Origin: Rhodococcus sp. (in: high G+C Gram-positive bacteria)
Lineage (GTDB): Bacteria; Actinomycetota; Actinomycetes; Mycobacteriales; Mycobacteriaceae
DNA length: 64,000 nt
Direction of reading: 5' to 3'
Assembly: GCF_023264675.1 (NCBI RefSeq)
Contig: NZ_JAHFVG010000021.1
Span: 1 to 64,000 of the forward strand
Shown: piece by piece, positions 18,206 through 27,446 of the stretch
Numbering within the stretch: the first letter of the stretch is position 1
Layout: each line of letters starts with the position of its first letter
Program-made: the position numbers and the translations under genes
Notes under the pieces: generated by a model
The model's database searches: none
The model's input: the letters and a program-made list of their open reading frames with translations, nothing else
What the model was told of the DNA's origin: nothing

Positions 18206-19662
18206 CGTTGCAGTCCTCTTCGGTCGAGTGCGGCGCTCCAGAGGTGCATCGAGACGTAGGAACGCCACGGTGCCCAGCGGTGCGATTCCGTCAGTGGGAT
18301 GTCCAGTGCTTCGGCGCCCTGACGGACGACGAGGTCGGTATCGAGCAGGACGTCGGGGTCGGCGAGCATGCGCATCACGACGTAGCGCGCCGTCCACGGT
18401 CCGATTCCTTTGAGCGCGAGCAGGTCTCGTTCGAGTTCGTCGGCAGGAAGTGCAGTGTGCAGCACGATCGTGCCCGACGCCAGAGCTTCGGCGACTCCGA
18501 TGATGGAGTTCACCCGAGCAACCGGACCGGTGAGTACCTCGCGTCCTCGCTCGGCGACGACTGCCGAACCGGGAAAGAGTCGAGTGATCTCCCCGCCGAG
18601 TGGATCGTCGATCGGGGTTCCCAATTTCTCGACCAATCGCGCAGTGTGGGTTGCTGCCGCGCGCAGCGAGATCTGCTGACCGATCATGGTGCGCAGCAGC
18701 AATTCTTCGCCGTCGACGTTGCCCGGTACGCGGATCCCTCGGTGGAGCGCCACATTCGGTGCGAGTGCTCGATCCTCGCTCAGTGCGGCGTCCACCGACT
18801 CGGGGTCGGCGTCGAGATCGAGGAGATGCCGGATTCGGGCAACGGCGGGCGCGAGATCGCGCATGTCCTCGAGGCTCAGTGTCGTCTCGACGTAGCCGTC
18901 CTCGATACGCAGGCCGACGACCGCATGCCCGTGGGGCAACCTGAGTGAGCGGCGGTAGGTGTCGTCGGTGAACGATTCGATGCCGGGAACCGCGTGGCCG
19001 CGAAGAAACCAGTCGAGCCACTGCTTGTCCATCGGTTTCCGGTACGGCAGCCGCACCACGACGGTGCCGTTCGAGGAGATAGTCTTCTTCCTGGTGGCCT
19101 CCTCACGCAGAGTGGTCGGGTTGACGGCGAAAACTTCTCGGACCGTGTCGTTGAACTGACGCACGCTCGCGAAGCCCGATGCGAACGCGACGTCGCTCAT
19201 CGGCATGTCCGTCGTCTGGATCAGTGTTCGAGCGGTGTGCGCTCGATGGGCGCGTGCCAGGGCGAGGGGACCGGCTCCGATCTCGCTGGTGAGTACCCGA
19301 GTGAGCTGGCGGGTGGAGTAGCCGAGAGTGTCCGCCAACGAATCCACGCCGCCACGCTCGACGGCACCATCGGAGATCAGACGCATCGCCCGAGACGTCA
19401 AGTCCGAGTGAATGTTCCACCGAGGCGACCCCGGCGTGGCGTCGGGCTGGCAGCGGCGGCACGCACGGTAGCCCTCGTGCTGCGCGGCAGCGGCCGTCGG
19501 CACGAAGGTGACGTTCTTCGCTTTCGGTGTGGTGGCCGGGCACGACGGGCGACAGTAGATGCCCGTCGTGCGCACGGCCGTGAAGAACTGCCCGTCGAAA
19601 CGGGTGTCTCTCGCTGATACGGCCCGGTAGCACCGTTCGAAGTCCAACTCCATGGGCTCCAC
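18202..19662 (-). CDS. alkA: Ada-AlkA fusion: methyl-sensing activator joined to 3-methyladenine DNA glycosylase
   Basis: 486 residues. Residues 1-85 form the Ada zinc domain with four cysteines in TGIYCRPSCPA and ACRRCQPD, which senses methylphosphotriesters. Residues about 85-185 are an AraC-type DNA-binding domain (LADTLGYSTRQLTRVL, MSDVAFASGFASVRQFND). The rest is the AlkA glycosylase with helix-hairpin-helix LKGIGPWTARYVVMR and the Asp of LLDTDLVVRQ. The protein can both activate the adaptive response and remove alkylated bases. GTG 19662 is used; ATG 19653 is an alternative. It is coupled to ogt downstream and probably autoregulates the pair. Confidence 0.93.
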   Translation of the reverse strand: MEPMELDFERCYRAVSARDTRFDGQFFTAVRTTGIYCRPSCPATTPKAKNVTFVPTAAAAQHEGYRACRRCQPDATPGSPRWNIHSDLTSRAMRLISDGAVERGGVDSLADTLGYSTRQLTRVLTSEIGAGPLALARAHRAHTARTLIQTTDMPMSDVAFASGFASVRQFNDTVREVFAVNPTTLREEATRKKTISSNGTVVVRLPYRKPMDKQWLDWFLRGHAVPGIESFTDDTYRRSLRLPHGHAVVGLRIEDGYVETTLSLEDMRDLAPAVARIRHLLDLDADPESVDAALSEDRALAPNVALHRGIRVPGNVDGEELLLRTMIGQQISLRAAATHTARLVEKLGTPIDDPLGGEITRLFPGSAVVAERGREVLTGPVARVNSIIGVAEALASGTIVLHTALPADELERDLLALKGIGPWTARYVVMRMLADPDVLLDTDLVVRQGAEALDIPLTESHRWAPWRSYVSMHLWSAALDRRGLQR

Positions 19663-19720
19663 TGTGTCACCGGTCCGAGCGCGGTGCTAGCGGAAATCGG
19701 CCATCGCCGTGCGGGCGGCG

Positions 19721-19909
19721 TCAGCAGCAGCGTGCACCGGGATTGGTGTCGGCTTCGGCGTAGCGCTCCCGCCAGAACTGACGCTCCGACGGGACGGGCT
19801 CACCTGGGTGGACTCGTCGCATGTGGGCGAGGTAGCGCTCGTAATCCTTGTCGCCCATGACCGAGGTGATCCACCACCAGAGGCCGCGCATGTCAGTGAT
19901 GCCCTGCAT
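19721..19909 (-). CDS. YbdD/YjiX-family small protein, CstA partner
   Basis: 62 residues with the family signature MRGLWWWITSVMGDKDYERYLAHMRRVHPGEPVPSERQFWRERY split across the chain (DUF466). Such proteins are encoded directly after CstA-type pyruvate/peptide transporters and are needed for transport activity in enterobacteria. The start overlaps the end of cstA by 17 bp, so translation is probably coupled. The protein ends with two cysteines. Confidence 0.9.
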   Translation of the reverse strand: MQGITDMRGLWWWITSVMGDKDYERYLAHMRRVHPGEPVPSERQFWRERYAEADTNPGARCC

Positions 19910-22178
19910 GGGCGGCGCCGGGAGCTCGGACGGTGCCGTCGGCGATCAGGGTGTCCCACTCGCCCTGGATCTCTCTTTCGGCAGCGGTCGGGATGAAGCC
20001 CGCAGGGCCGAAGATCTTCGACGGAACCTCCGGCTCCTCGTTGTCGGGAAGTCCGCCTGCTCGATACGCTTTGACGCACACCAGGAGTCCGGCCACGGCG
20101 ACGATGATTACGAGCACGGCGAAGATGATCGACAGCGTGCCCTGGATGAACGTGTTGCGGATGACGGCGTCGATGGCCTCGGCTGTCTTGGCGCTCTGGA
20201 ATTCGGTGAGGCCCTGGTTCTTCGCGTCGACGAAGATGCTGTGCTGCTTCCAGTAGCCGATTGCGGGGATCGAGGAGAAGATCTTCTGGTACGACGCCGT
20301 CATCGTGACGATGAGGTCCCACACCAGCGGGATGCCGGGGATCCAGGCCCACTTGAACAGTCCGCGCTTCATCACGATGGTCAGCACTACCGTCAGCGCG
20401 ATGGCCGCGAGCAACTGGTTGGCAATACCGAACAGCGGGAACAGTGTGTTGATGCCGCCGAGTGGATCGGTGACTCCCATGAGAAGGATTGCGCCCCACG
20501 CCGCGACGACGACCAGCGAGCACACCCATGCTCCTGGACGCCACGACGGATCCTTGAATTTCTTCGCGGTGGCACCCGGCAGGTTGCCGATGCTGTCGGA
20601 GAGCATGAACCGCGCGACGCGCGTGCCTGCGTCGACCGTGGTGAGGATGAACAGGGCCTCGAACATGATCGCGAAGTGGTACCAGAACGATTTGAGGCCG
20701 GCGCCGCCGAAGACCTGGTGCAGTACCTCGGACATGCCGAATGCCAGCGTCGGTGCGCCGCCGGTGCGGGAGATGATCGTCTCTTCGCCGACGGCTTCGG
20801 CCGCTTCGCGCAGCTCGGCCGCGGTGGTGCTTGCTCCGCCGAGCGGGAGGCCGTTGACGTAGTCCGCTGCGGTTTCAGGGGTGCCGCCGGTGAGGGTGGC
20901 CGGTGCGTTGAGCGCGAAGTAGAGATGCTGATCGAGGACGCAGGCGGTGATGAGAGCCATGATGGCGACGAACGATTCGGTGAGCATGCCGCCGTACCCG
21001 ATCATCCGCATCTGCTTCTCTTTTTCCAGCAGTTTCGGAGTGGTTCCCGACGCGATCAGGGCGTGGAACCCGGAGAGCGCGCCGCAGGCGATGGTGATGA
21101 ACAGGAACGGGAACAGCGAGCCGGAGAACGCGGGCCCGTTGCCCTCGGTCGCGAAGGACGTCATCGCGGGCATCTGGATCTCGGGCCTCGCGATGAGGAT
21201 GCCGATGGCCAGCAGGGCGATGGTGCCGACCTTCATGAACGTCGACAGGTAGTCGCGAGGTGCGAGGAGCAGCCACACCGGAAGAATCGACGCGGCGAGA
21301 CCGTATCCGATGAGGCACCAGGCGACGGTGACTTTGGACAGGGTGAACCAGTCGGTGCCCCACTCGGTGTCGGCCACCCAGCCGCCGGAGATGATGGCGA
21401 GCAGCAGCAGAGCAACGCCGATGAGCGAGACCTCGGAGACCTTGCCGGGGCGCAGATACCGCAGGTAGATGCCCATGAACAGGGCGATCGGGATGGTCAG
21501 CGCGATGGAGAAGACGCCCCACGGGCTTTCCGCGAGTGCGTTCACCACCACCAGTGCGAGGACCGCGATGATGATGATCATGATGACGAAAACGCCGATG
21601 AGTGCGGCAGTGCCGCCGACGATGCCGAGTTCGTCGCGGGCCATCTGACCGAGACTGCGGCCGCGTCGCCGCGTCGAGATCCACAGCACGAGGAAGTCCT
21701 GGACGGCACCGGCGAAGACGACGCCGATGATGATCCACATGGTGCCGGGTAGGTACCCCATCTGGGCTGCGAGAACGGGTCCGACGAGTGGGCCGGCGCC
21801 GGCGATGGCAGCGAAGTGATGGCCGAAGAGCACCCGACGATCCGTCGGCATGTAGTCCTTGCCGTTTTCGAGGATCTCGGCAGGCGTCGCGCGGTCGTCT
21901 CGGGGGTGGATGATCTTGTTCTCGATCAACCGGGCGTAGAACCGGAACGCGAAGATGTAGGTACACACGGCAGCGATGACGAACCAGACCGCATTCGGAT
22001 TCTCGCCGCGCACGATGGCCACGACCGTCCAGGCAACGCCGCCGAGAAGGCCGACGATGACGAACAGGACGCGCTTGACGGGCGTCATCGGACTCGTGTC
22101 CACGACTCCGACCGGAGGCAGATCCGGATCGGTCTTCAGTAGTTCGATGTGCGGATCGTTCGCCGCTTTCAGTGCCAT
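19893..22178 (-). CDS. cstA: Carbon starvation protein A family transporter
   Basis: 761 residues with about 16-18 transmembrane segments, the CstA/BtsT layout. Conserved pieces include [31 protein letters not shown]-type sequence near residue 110 and [11 protein letters not shown] near 400. Members import pyruvate or peptides when carbon is scarce. ATG 22178 is preferred to ATG 22199 because GAAAGCGG lies just upstream and the first seven codons are unconserved. It forms an operon with the YbdD-like gene and lies 138 bp from the end of the ROK gene. Confidence 0.92.
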   Translation of the reverse strand: [761 protein letters not shown]

Positions 22179-22316
22179 GTGGGAACCGCTTTCGACCATC
22201 GCGTTATGTGACAGCGATCACTGTAGGCCCTCGGTGTGACACCGCGTTGCCCATCGACGGTCCGTGCGGTCAATGGTTGTCAATTTGCGTCGAGTGGTAC
22301 GCGAGTGGCGGAAGTG

Positions 22317-23507
22317 TCAGCCGCCGAGAGCGTCGTCGATCGCCCGGTCGCTGAGCACACGATCCAATACCATTGCTGCGCTACCGATGACACCGGAATG
22401 ATCCCCGTGGGTGGTGGCTTGAATGGTCAACGCCCGGGTGGCCAGCGCAGTTGCGTTCCCGTAGACGGTCTCGCGGAGTCCGGCAACGAAGATGTCGTAG
22501 GCCTTTGCCATGTCGCCGCCGACGATCAGTACCTCGGGGTTGAGCAGATTGACGGCGCCGGCGAGTGTCTCGCCGATCTGTCTGCCACTGTCACGGATGA
22601 GGCGCCGCGCCTCGGGGTCACCGCTCACCGCCAGTTCGACGACGCCGCGAACGTGGCCGACGCTCCGGCCCTGTTCTTGAAGCGATCGGACGAGCGCCCA
22701 GCCGCCTGCAATTGCTTCGAGGCAGCCGCTGTCTCCGCATCGGCAGGCGACACCTGCGGCGGCCGCGGTTTTAGTGTGGCCGAATTCGCCCGCCGCGCCC
22801 AGTGATCCGCGCTGAAGGACGCCACCGGCGACGATGCCTGCACCGAGGCCGGTCGACGCCTTCACCAGCAGTGCGTTTTGAAAGCGGTCGCGATTGTCGC
22901 GGCGTTCGGCCAGCACCATCGCGTTCGCGTCGTTGTCGAGGAACACCGGCGCCGACGTGGTCTCCGTGAAAAACGGCGCGAGAGGGACGCCGTCCCAGCC
23001 GTGCATGATCGGTGAGTCCAGGCTGCAGCCGCGCGTGGTGTCGGCGGTGCCGGGGATGCTGAGTCCGACGCCGAGGATGCGGTGCGAAGACCGTCCGACG
23101 TCGTCGATGAGGGCTTCGAGTCTCTTGGTGATCTGTGGCATCAGTTCGTCGGGACCGATGCCGATTTCCTGATCGACGGTGTCGCTTGCCAAAAACTCGC
23201 CGCCGAGGGTGAACACACCGAGCTGGGATCGGCTGCGCCCGATGGCTGCGGCGAGGACTATGCCCGCGTCGACGTCGAACGACAGCCGTGCGGGCGGCCT
23301 GCCTCCGGTCGACTGTGCATCCTCGGATTCGACGACCAGTCCGAGAGTGGTCAGTGCGGCGACTCGCGACGCGACCGCGGATCTGGACAGCCCGGTGATC
23401 TTTCCCAGCTCGGCTTTGGTGTCGGCCTCACCGTCGCGAATGAGCGCGAAAATCTCCCCTGCTGTCGCAGGTGGAGCACTCGGACGTGACGATCGCATAT
23501 ATGCCAT
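22317..23507 (-). CDS. ROK-family transcriptional repressor
   Basis: 396 residues. An N-terminal winged helix (KAELGKITGLSRSAVASRVAALTTLGLVVE) is followed by a sugar-kinase-like domain with GVGLSIPG, LDNDANAMVLAE, STGLGAGIV, GEFGHTK and the zinc motif CRCGDSGCLEA. ROK repressors are released by sugars or sugar phosphates. It is divergent from edd-eda with 134 bp between starts, and palindromes lie in that gap, so regulation of the Entner-Doudoroff genes and of itself is the natural inference. Kinase activity is doubtful in such HTH-bearing members. Confidence 0.88.
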   Translation of the reverse strand: MAYMRSSRPSAPPATAGEIFALIRDGEADTKAELGKITGLSRSAVASRVAALTTLGLVVESEDAQSTGGRPPARLSFDVDAGIVLAAAIGRSRSQLGVFTLGGEFLASDTVDQEIGIGPDELMPQITKRLEALIDDVGRSSHRILGVGLSIPGTADTTRGCSLDSPIMHGWDGVPLAPFFTETTSAPVFLDNDANAMVLAERRDNRDRFQNALLVKASTGLGAGIVAGGVLQRGSLGAAGEFGHTKTAAAAGVACRCGDSGCLEAIAGGWALVRSLQEQGRSVGHVRGVVELAVSGDPEARRLIRDSGRQIGETLAGAVNLLNPEVLIVGGDMAKAYDIFVAGLRETVYGNATALATRALTIQATTHGDHSGVIGSAAMVLDRVLSDRAIDDALGG

Positions 23508-23518
23508 TCAACCAACTT

Positions 23519-23575
23519 GCAACTGTTGCGGCAACATCCTAAGAATGGCCACTTATAACTTTGAAAAACATAAGT
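23519..23575. promoter_or_regulatory. Candidate ROK operators between the ROK gene and edd
   Basis: Two palindromic elements lie in the divergent gap. At 23519-23535 the sequence GCAACTGTTGCGGCAAC contains two overlapping dyads (GCAAC-T-GTTGC and GTTGC-G-GCAAC). At 23551-23575, ACTTAT and ATAAGT flank 13 bases, in an AT-rich stretch unusual for this window. The first abuts the ROK start; the second ends just before the edd -35 candidate. Their role as operators is inferred from position only. Confidence 0.55.
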
Positions 23576-23579
23576 TGGG

Positions 23580-23608
23580 TTGTCGATCCACGTAAGTGCC
23601 TCTAGGCT
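23580..23608 (+). promoter_or_regulatory. Candidate sigma-70-type promoter of edd-eda
   Basis: TTGTCG (23580-23585) and TAGGCT (23603-23608) are separated by 17 bases, a good SigA-like match, 33 bp ahead of the edd ATG. An AGGGAG-type ribosome site precedes ATG 23642. The promoter directly adjoins the ACTTAT dyad, so a bound repressor would block RNA polymerase. Confidence 0.5.
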
Positions 23609-23641
23609 GACTTTACGAGAGACCGAACAGGGAGACACCTC

Positions 23642-25483
23642 ATGGACAGAATTCACCCGGTTCTGCGTCAGGTCACCGACCGAATCGCAGCCCGCAGCCA
23701 GTCCGAACGGGCCACCTACCTCGATCGAATCGCCGCAGCAGGAGATCGAGGCCCCGCCCGTGGGCGTCTCGCCTGCGCCAACATCGCTCACGGCTTCGCA
23801 GCGTCCGGCACGGCCGACAAGAAGGCTCTGCGTGGGATGGTCAAGCCGAACATCGCGATCGTGTCCGCCTACAACGACATGCTCTCGGCGCACAAGCCGT
23901 TCGAAACCTATCCCCGAGTCCTGAAGTCCGCGGTCATCGAAGCCGGCGGCATCGCGCAGTTCGCGGGAGGCGTCCCGGCCATGTGCGATGGCATCACCCA
24001 GGGCCGCGCCGGTATGGAACTCTCGCTCTTCAGCCGCGACATCATCGCGATGTCGACGGCAATCGCGTTGTCCCACGACATGTTCGACGCCACCCTGATG
24101 CTCGGCGTGTGCGACAAGATCGTTCCGGGCATGCTCATCGGTGCGCTGAGTTTCGGTCACCTACCCGCGGTGTTCGTCCCCGCCGGGCCGATGACCTCGG
24201 GACTTCCCAACGGGGAGAAGGCGAAAGCGCGTCAGCTCTATGCCGAGGGCAAAGTCGGCCGTGAGGTGCTTCTCGATGCAGAAGCCGCGTCGTACCACGG
24301 CAGCGGGACCTGCACGTTCTTCGGAACCGCGAATTCCAATCAACTCCTCATGGAGGTCATGGGGCTGCACCTTCCCGGATCGTCGTTCGTCAACCCGGGA
24401 ACTCCGTTGCGCGACGCCCTGACTCGCGAGGCTGCGCACGTCGTGACGGGGCTGACCTCACTCGGAGACAACTACACCCCGGTCGGAGAACTGGTCGACG
24501 AGAAGGCGATCGTCAACGGGTGCGTTGCATTGCTGGCGACCGGTGGATCCACCAACCACACCATGCACCTCGTTGCCATCGCGAAGGCTGCCGGGATAAT
24601 GCTGACGTGGGAGGACCTCTCCGAGCTGTCGGCTGTCGTGCCCTTGATGGCCAGGATCTACCCGAACGGCAAGGCCGATGTCAATCACTTCCACGCCGCA
24701 GGTGGTCTCGGATTCGTCATCGGATCGCTCCTCGACGCGGGTCTGCTGCACGAGGACGTCAAGACCATTGCGGGAGAGGGGCTTCAGCGTTACACGCAGG
24801 AGCCCAAGCTCGACGGCGACGGTGTTCTGTGGCACGAAGGCACCCGCATCAGCGGCGACAACACTGTGCTGCGCGGCGCCGACGACCCGTTCGGTACCGA
24901 CGGCGGGCTGAAGATGCTGACCGGGCCGATCGGAAAGTGCGTCATCAAGACTTCCGCGGTGGCGGACGAGCACCGAGTGGTGACGGGCCCGGCACGGGTG
25001 TTCGACGATCAAGCCGAGTTCCTCGCGGCGTTCGAGGCGGGGCAGCTCGAAGGCGACTTCGTCGCAGTCCTGCGCTACCAGGGTCCGCAGGCGAACGGCA
25101 TGCCCGAGCTGCACAAGCTGACTCCGGCACTCGGAATCCTGCAGGACCTCGGTTTTCGCGTCGCCTTGATCACCGACGGCCGCATGTCCGGTGCGTCCGG
25201 AAAAGTGCCTGCAGCAATCCATCTCACGCCGGAAGCCGCCAGCGGCGGACCCATTGCGAAAATCCTGGACGGCGACCTGATCACGCTCGATTCGCGCTCA
25301 GGCACTCTCGCGATCGACGTCCCACTCGGCGAGTTCGAGGCGCGTCCGGTCACCGGTCGGGTGCTGACCGACGACGAGTGGGCAGGCACCGGACGTGACC
25401 TGTTCTCCGGCATGCGAGCGCTGGTCGGGCCTGCCGACGAGGGCGCCATGTTCGTGATGCGCTCCGCGCCCGTGCGCGCGTAG
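23642..25483 (+). CDS. edd: 6-phosphogluconate dehydratase
   Basis: 613 residues of the IlvD/Edd family, full length. It dehydrates 6-phosphogluconate to KDPG, the first committed step of the Entner-Doudoroff pathway. The family cysteines are in [19 protein letters not shown] and [14 protein letters not shown]; the C-terminal signature is [25 protein letters not shown]. The N-terminus [15 protein letters not shown] is typical of Edd rather than IlvD. It is the first gene of an edd-eda operon facing the ROK repressor. Confidence 0.95.
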   Translation: MDRIHPVLRQVTDRIAARSQSERATYLDRIAAAGDRGPARGRLACANIAHGFAASGTADKKALRGMVKPNIAIVSAYNDMLSAHKPFETYPRVLKSAVIEAGGIAQFAGGVPAMCDGITQGRAGMELSLFSRDIIAMSTAIALSHDMFDATLMLGVCDKIVPGMLIGALSFGHLPAVFVPAGPMTSGLPNGEKAKARQLYAEGKVGREVLLDAEAASYHGSGTCTFFGTANSNQLLMEVMGLHLPGSSFVNPGTPLRDALTREAAHVVTGLTSLGDNYTPVGELVDEKAIVNGCVALLATGGSTNHTMHLVAIAKAAGIMLTWEDLSELSAVVPLMARIYPNGKADVNHFHAAGGLGFVIGSLLDAGLLHEDVKTIAGEGLQRYTQEPKLDGDGVLWHEGTRISGDNTVLRGADDPFGTDGGLKMLTGPIGKCVIKTSAVADEHRVVTGPARVFDDQAEFLAAFEAGQLEGDFVAVLRYQGPQANGMPELHKLTPALGILQDLGFRVALITDGRMSGASGKVPAAIHLTPEAASGGPIAKILDGDLITLDSRSGTLAIDVPLGEFEARPVTGRVLTDDEWAGTGRDLFSGMRALVGPADEGAMFVMRSAPVRA

Positions 25484-25540
25484 TAGGTCTCCTCTGTTAC
25501 TGATCACTTACGGGCGCGGTAGCGCCGGAAAAGGAAAACC

Positions 25541-26167
25541 ATGACCGAATCACTGCTCGACCGCGTACCCGTGATCCCCGTGGTCGTCGTCGAGAATCTC
25601 GACCACGCAGTCCCCATCGCCCGTGCGCTGGTCGCAGGCGGACTCCCCGTCATCGAACTGACGTTGCGGACCCCTGTCGCACTGGACGCGATCGAACGCA
25701 TCGCGGCGGAGGTCCCCGAGATCCTGCTCGGTGCCGGAACCATCGTCACCCCGGGACAGGCGAAGCAGGCTGCCGACGCCGGCGCCCAGTTCCTCGTCTC
25801 GCCCGGAAGCACACCCACGCTGACTCAGGCGATGAGGGACACCGGACTCCCGCACCTTCCGGGTGCGGCGACGGTCTCCGAAGCACTTGCTCTGCTCGAA
25901 GCCGGCTATACCGAACTGAAGTTCTTCCCTGCCGAGGCATCGGGCGGTGCGAATTTCCTGAAGTCCATTCACTCGCCGGTTCCCGCAGCGCGGTTCTGCC
26001 CGACAGGTGGCATCTCGGCGGCCAATGCGTCGACGTACCTGGTGTTGCCGAACGTCGGCTGCGTCGGCGGATCGTGGATCACGCCCAACGCGGTGTTGGC
26101 CAACGAGGACTGGGACGCAGTCGCAGACTTGGCCCGAGCTGCGTCGGAGCTGAAGACAACAGCCTGA
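25541..26167 (+). CDS. eda: 2-dehydro-3-deoxy-phosphogluconate aldolase
   Basis: 208 residues, a KDPG/KHG class I aldolase splitting KDPG into pyruvate and glyceraldehyde-3-phosphate. VPVIPVVVVENLDHAVPIARAL is the N-terminal strand; the active Glu is in VIELTLRTP and the Schiff-base lysine in ELKFFPAE, followed by FCPTGGIS. It lies 57 bp after edd and completes the pathway. A KDPG aldolase beside Edd makes the alternative KHG role less likely. Confidence 0.95.
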   Translation: MTESLLDRVPVIPVVVVENLDHAVPIARALVAGGLPVIELTLRTPVALDAIERIAAEVPEILLGAGTIVTPGQAKQAADAGAQFLVSPGSTPTLTQAMRDTGLPHLPGAATVSEALALLEAGYTELKFFPAEASGGANFLKSIHSPVPAARFCPTGGISAANASTYLVLPNVGCVGGSWITPNAVLANEDWDAVADLARAASELKTTA

Positions 26168-26187
26168 AGTAGCAATATGCTGCCGAG

Positions 26188-26496
26188 ATGACGGACCCGA
26201 ATCAGCAATATCAGCAGTACGCGCCGCCGCCGCCTCCGCCGACCAATGTCGGGTGGGCAGTAGCGGCGTTGCTGTTCTTCTGGCCGCTCGCCTTCTCCGC
26301 GTTCACCCATTCCTCCAACGTCTACCCGAGGTGGGCGCTCGGCGACTTCCAAGGGGCGCAGAACGCGTCGGATCAGGCGAAGAAGCTGGGCCGGATCGCC
26401 CTGTGGATCTGGGTTGCCTTCATGGTCCTGTTCGTCGGGTTCTACGTGGTGTTCTTTGCGATACTCATCAACTCCAATGACTGGAGTGTCGTCTAG
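26188..26496 (+). CDS. CD225/dispanin-family small membrane protein
   Basis: 102 residues. A Gln/Pro-rich cytoplasmic head (YQQYAPPPPPP) precedes two hydrophobic segments (GWAVAALLFFWPLAFSAFTHS and IALWIWVAFMVLFVGFYVVFFAIL) joined by a loop with YPRWALGDFQGAQNASDQAKK. The loop matches the CD225 pattern (W..GD..GA..AS..AK) shared with interferon-induced transmembrane proteins. The bacterial role is unknown; related proteins alter membrane curvature. It starts 20 bp after eda and may be cotranscribed. Confidence 0.75.
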   Translation: MTDPNQQYQQYAPPPPPPTNVGWAVAALLFFWPLAFSAFTHSSNVYPRWALGDFQGAQNASDQAKKLGRIALWIWVAFMVLFVGFYVVFFAILINSNDWSVV

Positions 26497-26547
26497 GCGA
26501 CTTCGTCGCATGTGCGCGCGCAGGCGACTTCGTCGCATGTGCGCGCG
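26495..26547 (+). repeat. Direct repeat of 26 bp, two copies
   Basis: The sequence AGGCGACTTCGTCGCATGTG plus GCGCGC occurs at 26495-26520 and again at 26522-26547, period 27. Each unit contains the dyad GCGACTTCGTCGC. The first copy covers the end of the dispanin-like gene. Together with the palindrome that follows it forms a cluster of hairpins between convergent genes. Confidence 0.8.
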
Positions 26548-26579
26548 AATACATAACCCTCTATGTATTCGCGCTCACA
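26538..26579. terminator. Large palindrome between convergent genes (ATGTATTC family)
   Basis: 18-bp arms with one mismatch (26538-26555 and 26562-26579) around loop ACCCTC; the inner 13 bp, GCGCGAATACATA, are perfect. It lies between the dispanin-like gene and the convergent SDR and overlaps the SDR stop codon. It lacks a long U-run, as is usual for actinobacterial terminators. One arm recurs at 113-131 beside the IS30-type element. Confidence 0.7.
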
Positions 26580-27345
26580 TACGGGTGGCGCTGATCCCGC
26601 CGTCGACGTAGAGCGTGATGCCGTGAACCATGGACGCCTCGTCGGACACCAGGAACAGCACACCGTTCGCGATGTCGTGCGGCGCGATCACTTTCCCGGC
26701 CGGAGTGTTGGCTGTCATGGCGTCGAGAACTTGCCGCGACTCCTCGTTCCCCGGTGTGAGTGTCGCCCCGGGGGCCACCGTGTTGACTCGGACGCCGCGT
26801 GGACCGAATTCGGCTGCCCAGCTTCGGGTCAGCTGCTCGTCGGCGGCTTTCGTCGCGGTGTACATCGCGGCGAACGGACTGCCTACCTGCGCCATCCACG
26901 ATCCGATGTTCACGATCGCGCCACTGCCGCGCTGGGCCATCGCCGGCGCGAACTCACCCACGAGGACGTGCGGCGCGCGAATGTTGATGGCAAGCATGGC
27001 GTCGAGATCGGCGTCGGGCAAAGTTTCGGTTGTCGTTGCCGGATAGACGCCTGCATTGTTGACGAGGATGTCGACGGAGCCGCCGAGAGCCTCGATGGAA
27101 GATGCTGCGAAAGAACGGATGTCGTCGTAGCTTCCACCCAGGTCTGCCGCGACGAACGTCGCGACGCCGCCGTCGGCGATGATCTTCTCGACGACAGCTT
27201 CGCCTCGGGTGGCATCGCGGCCGCTGACGACGACGGATGCCCCGTGCGCGGCGAGCGTCGACGCGATTGCCGCTCCGATTCCGCTGGTGGATCCGGTGAC
27301 GACGGCGGTACGTCCGGCGAGGCGTGGTGTTGCGGTGGTTGTCAT
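26575..27345 (-). CDS. Short-chain dehydrogenase/reductase
   Basis: 256 residues, classical SDR. Cofactor motif TGSTSGIG (about 17-24), NNAG (93-96), the catalytic serine near IVNIGSWMAQVG, and YTATK for the YxxxK pair; the C-terminus GITLYVDGG is typical. SGRDATRG after the second strand suggests NADP(H). The substrate is unknown. It is divergent from an XRE-type regulator, a common arrangement for MmyB-like regulators that control an adjacent SDR. Confidence 0.92.
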   Translation of the reverse strand: MTTTATPRLAGRTAVVTGSTSGIGAAIASTLAAHGASVVVSGRDATRGEAVVEKIIADGGVATFVAADLGGSYDDIRSFAASSIEALGGSVDILVNNAGVYPATTTETLPDADLDAMLAINIRAPHVLVGEFAPAMAQRGSGAIVNIGSWMAQVGSPFAAMYTATKAADEQLTRSWAAEFGPRGVRVNTVAPGATLTPGNEESRQVLDAMTANTPAGKVIAPHDIANGVLFLVSDEASMVHGITLYVDGGISATRM

Positions 27346-27446
27346 CTTTTCTGTCTACGGAGCGCACGCAGGGTGAACCAGGGGAGGAGCAGCCTAGGTC
27401 TGTCATGGCCAGGATCGGCGCCGAGGTGCGCGCTAACCTGGATTCC

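Noticed and set aside
19848..21752. A 634-codon open frame antisense to cstA
   Set aside because: Gly/Asp/Glu-rich translation typical of the complement of a membrane-protein gene; cstA is certain.
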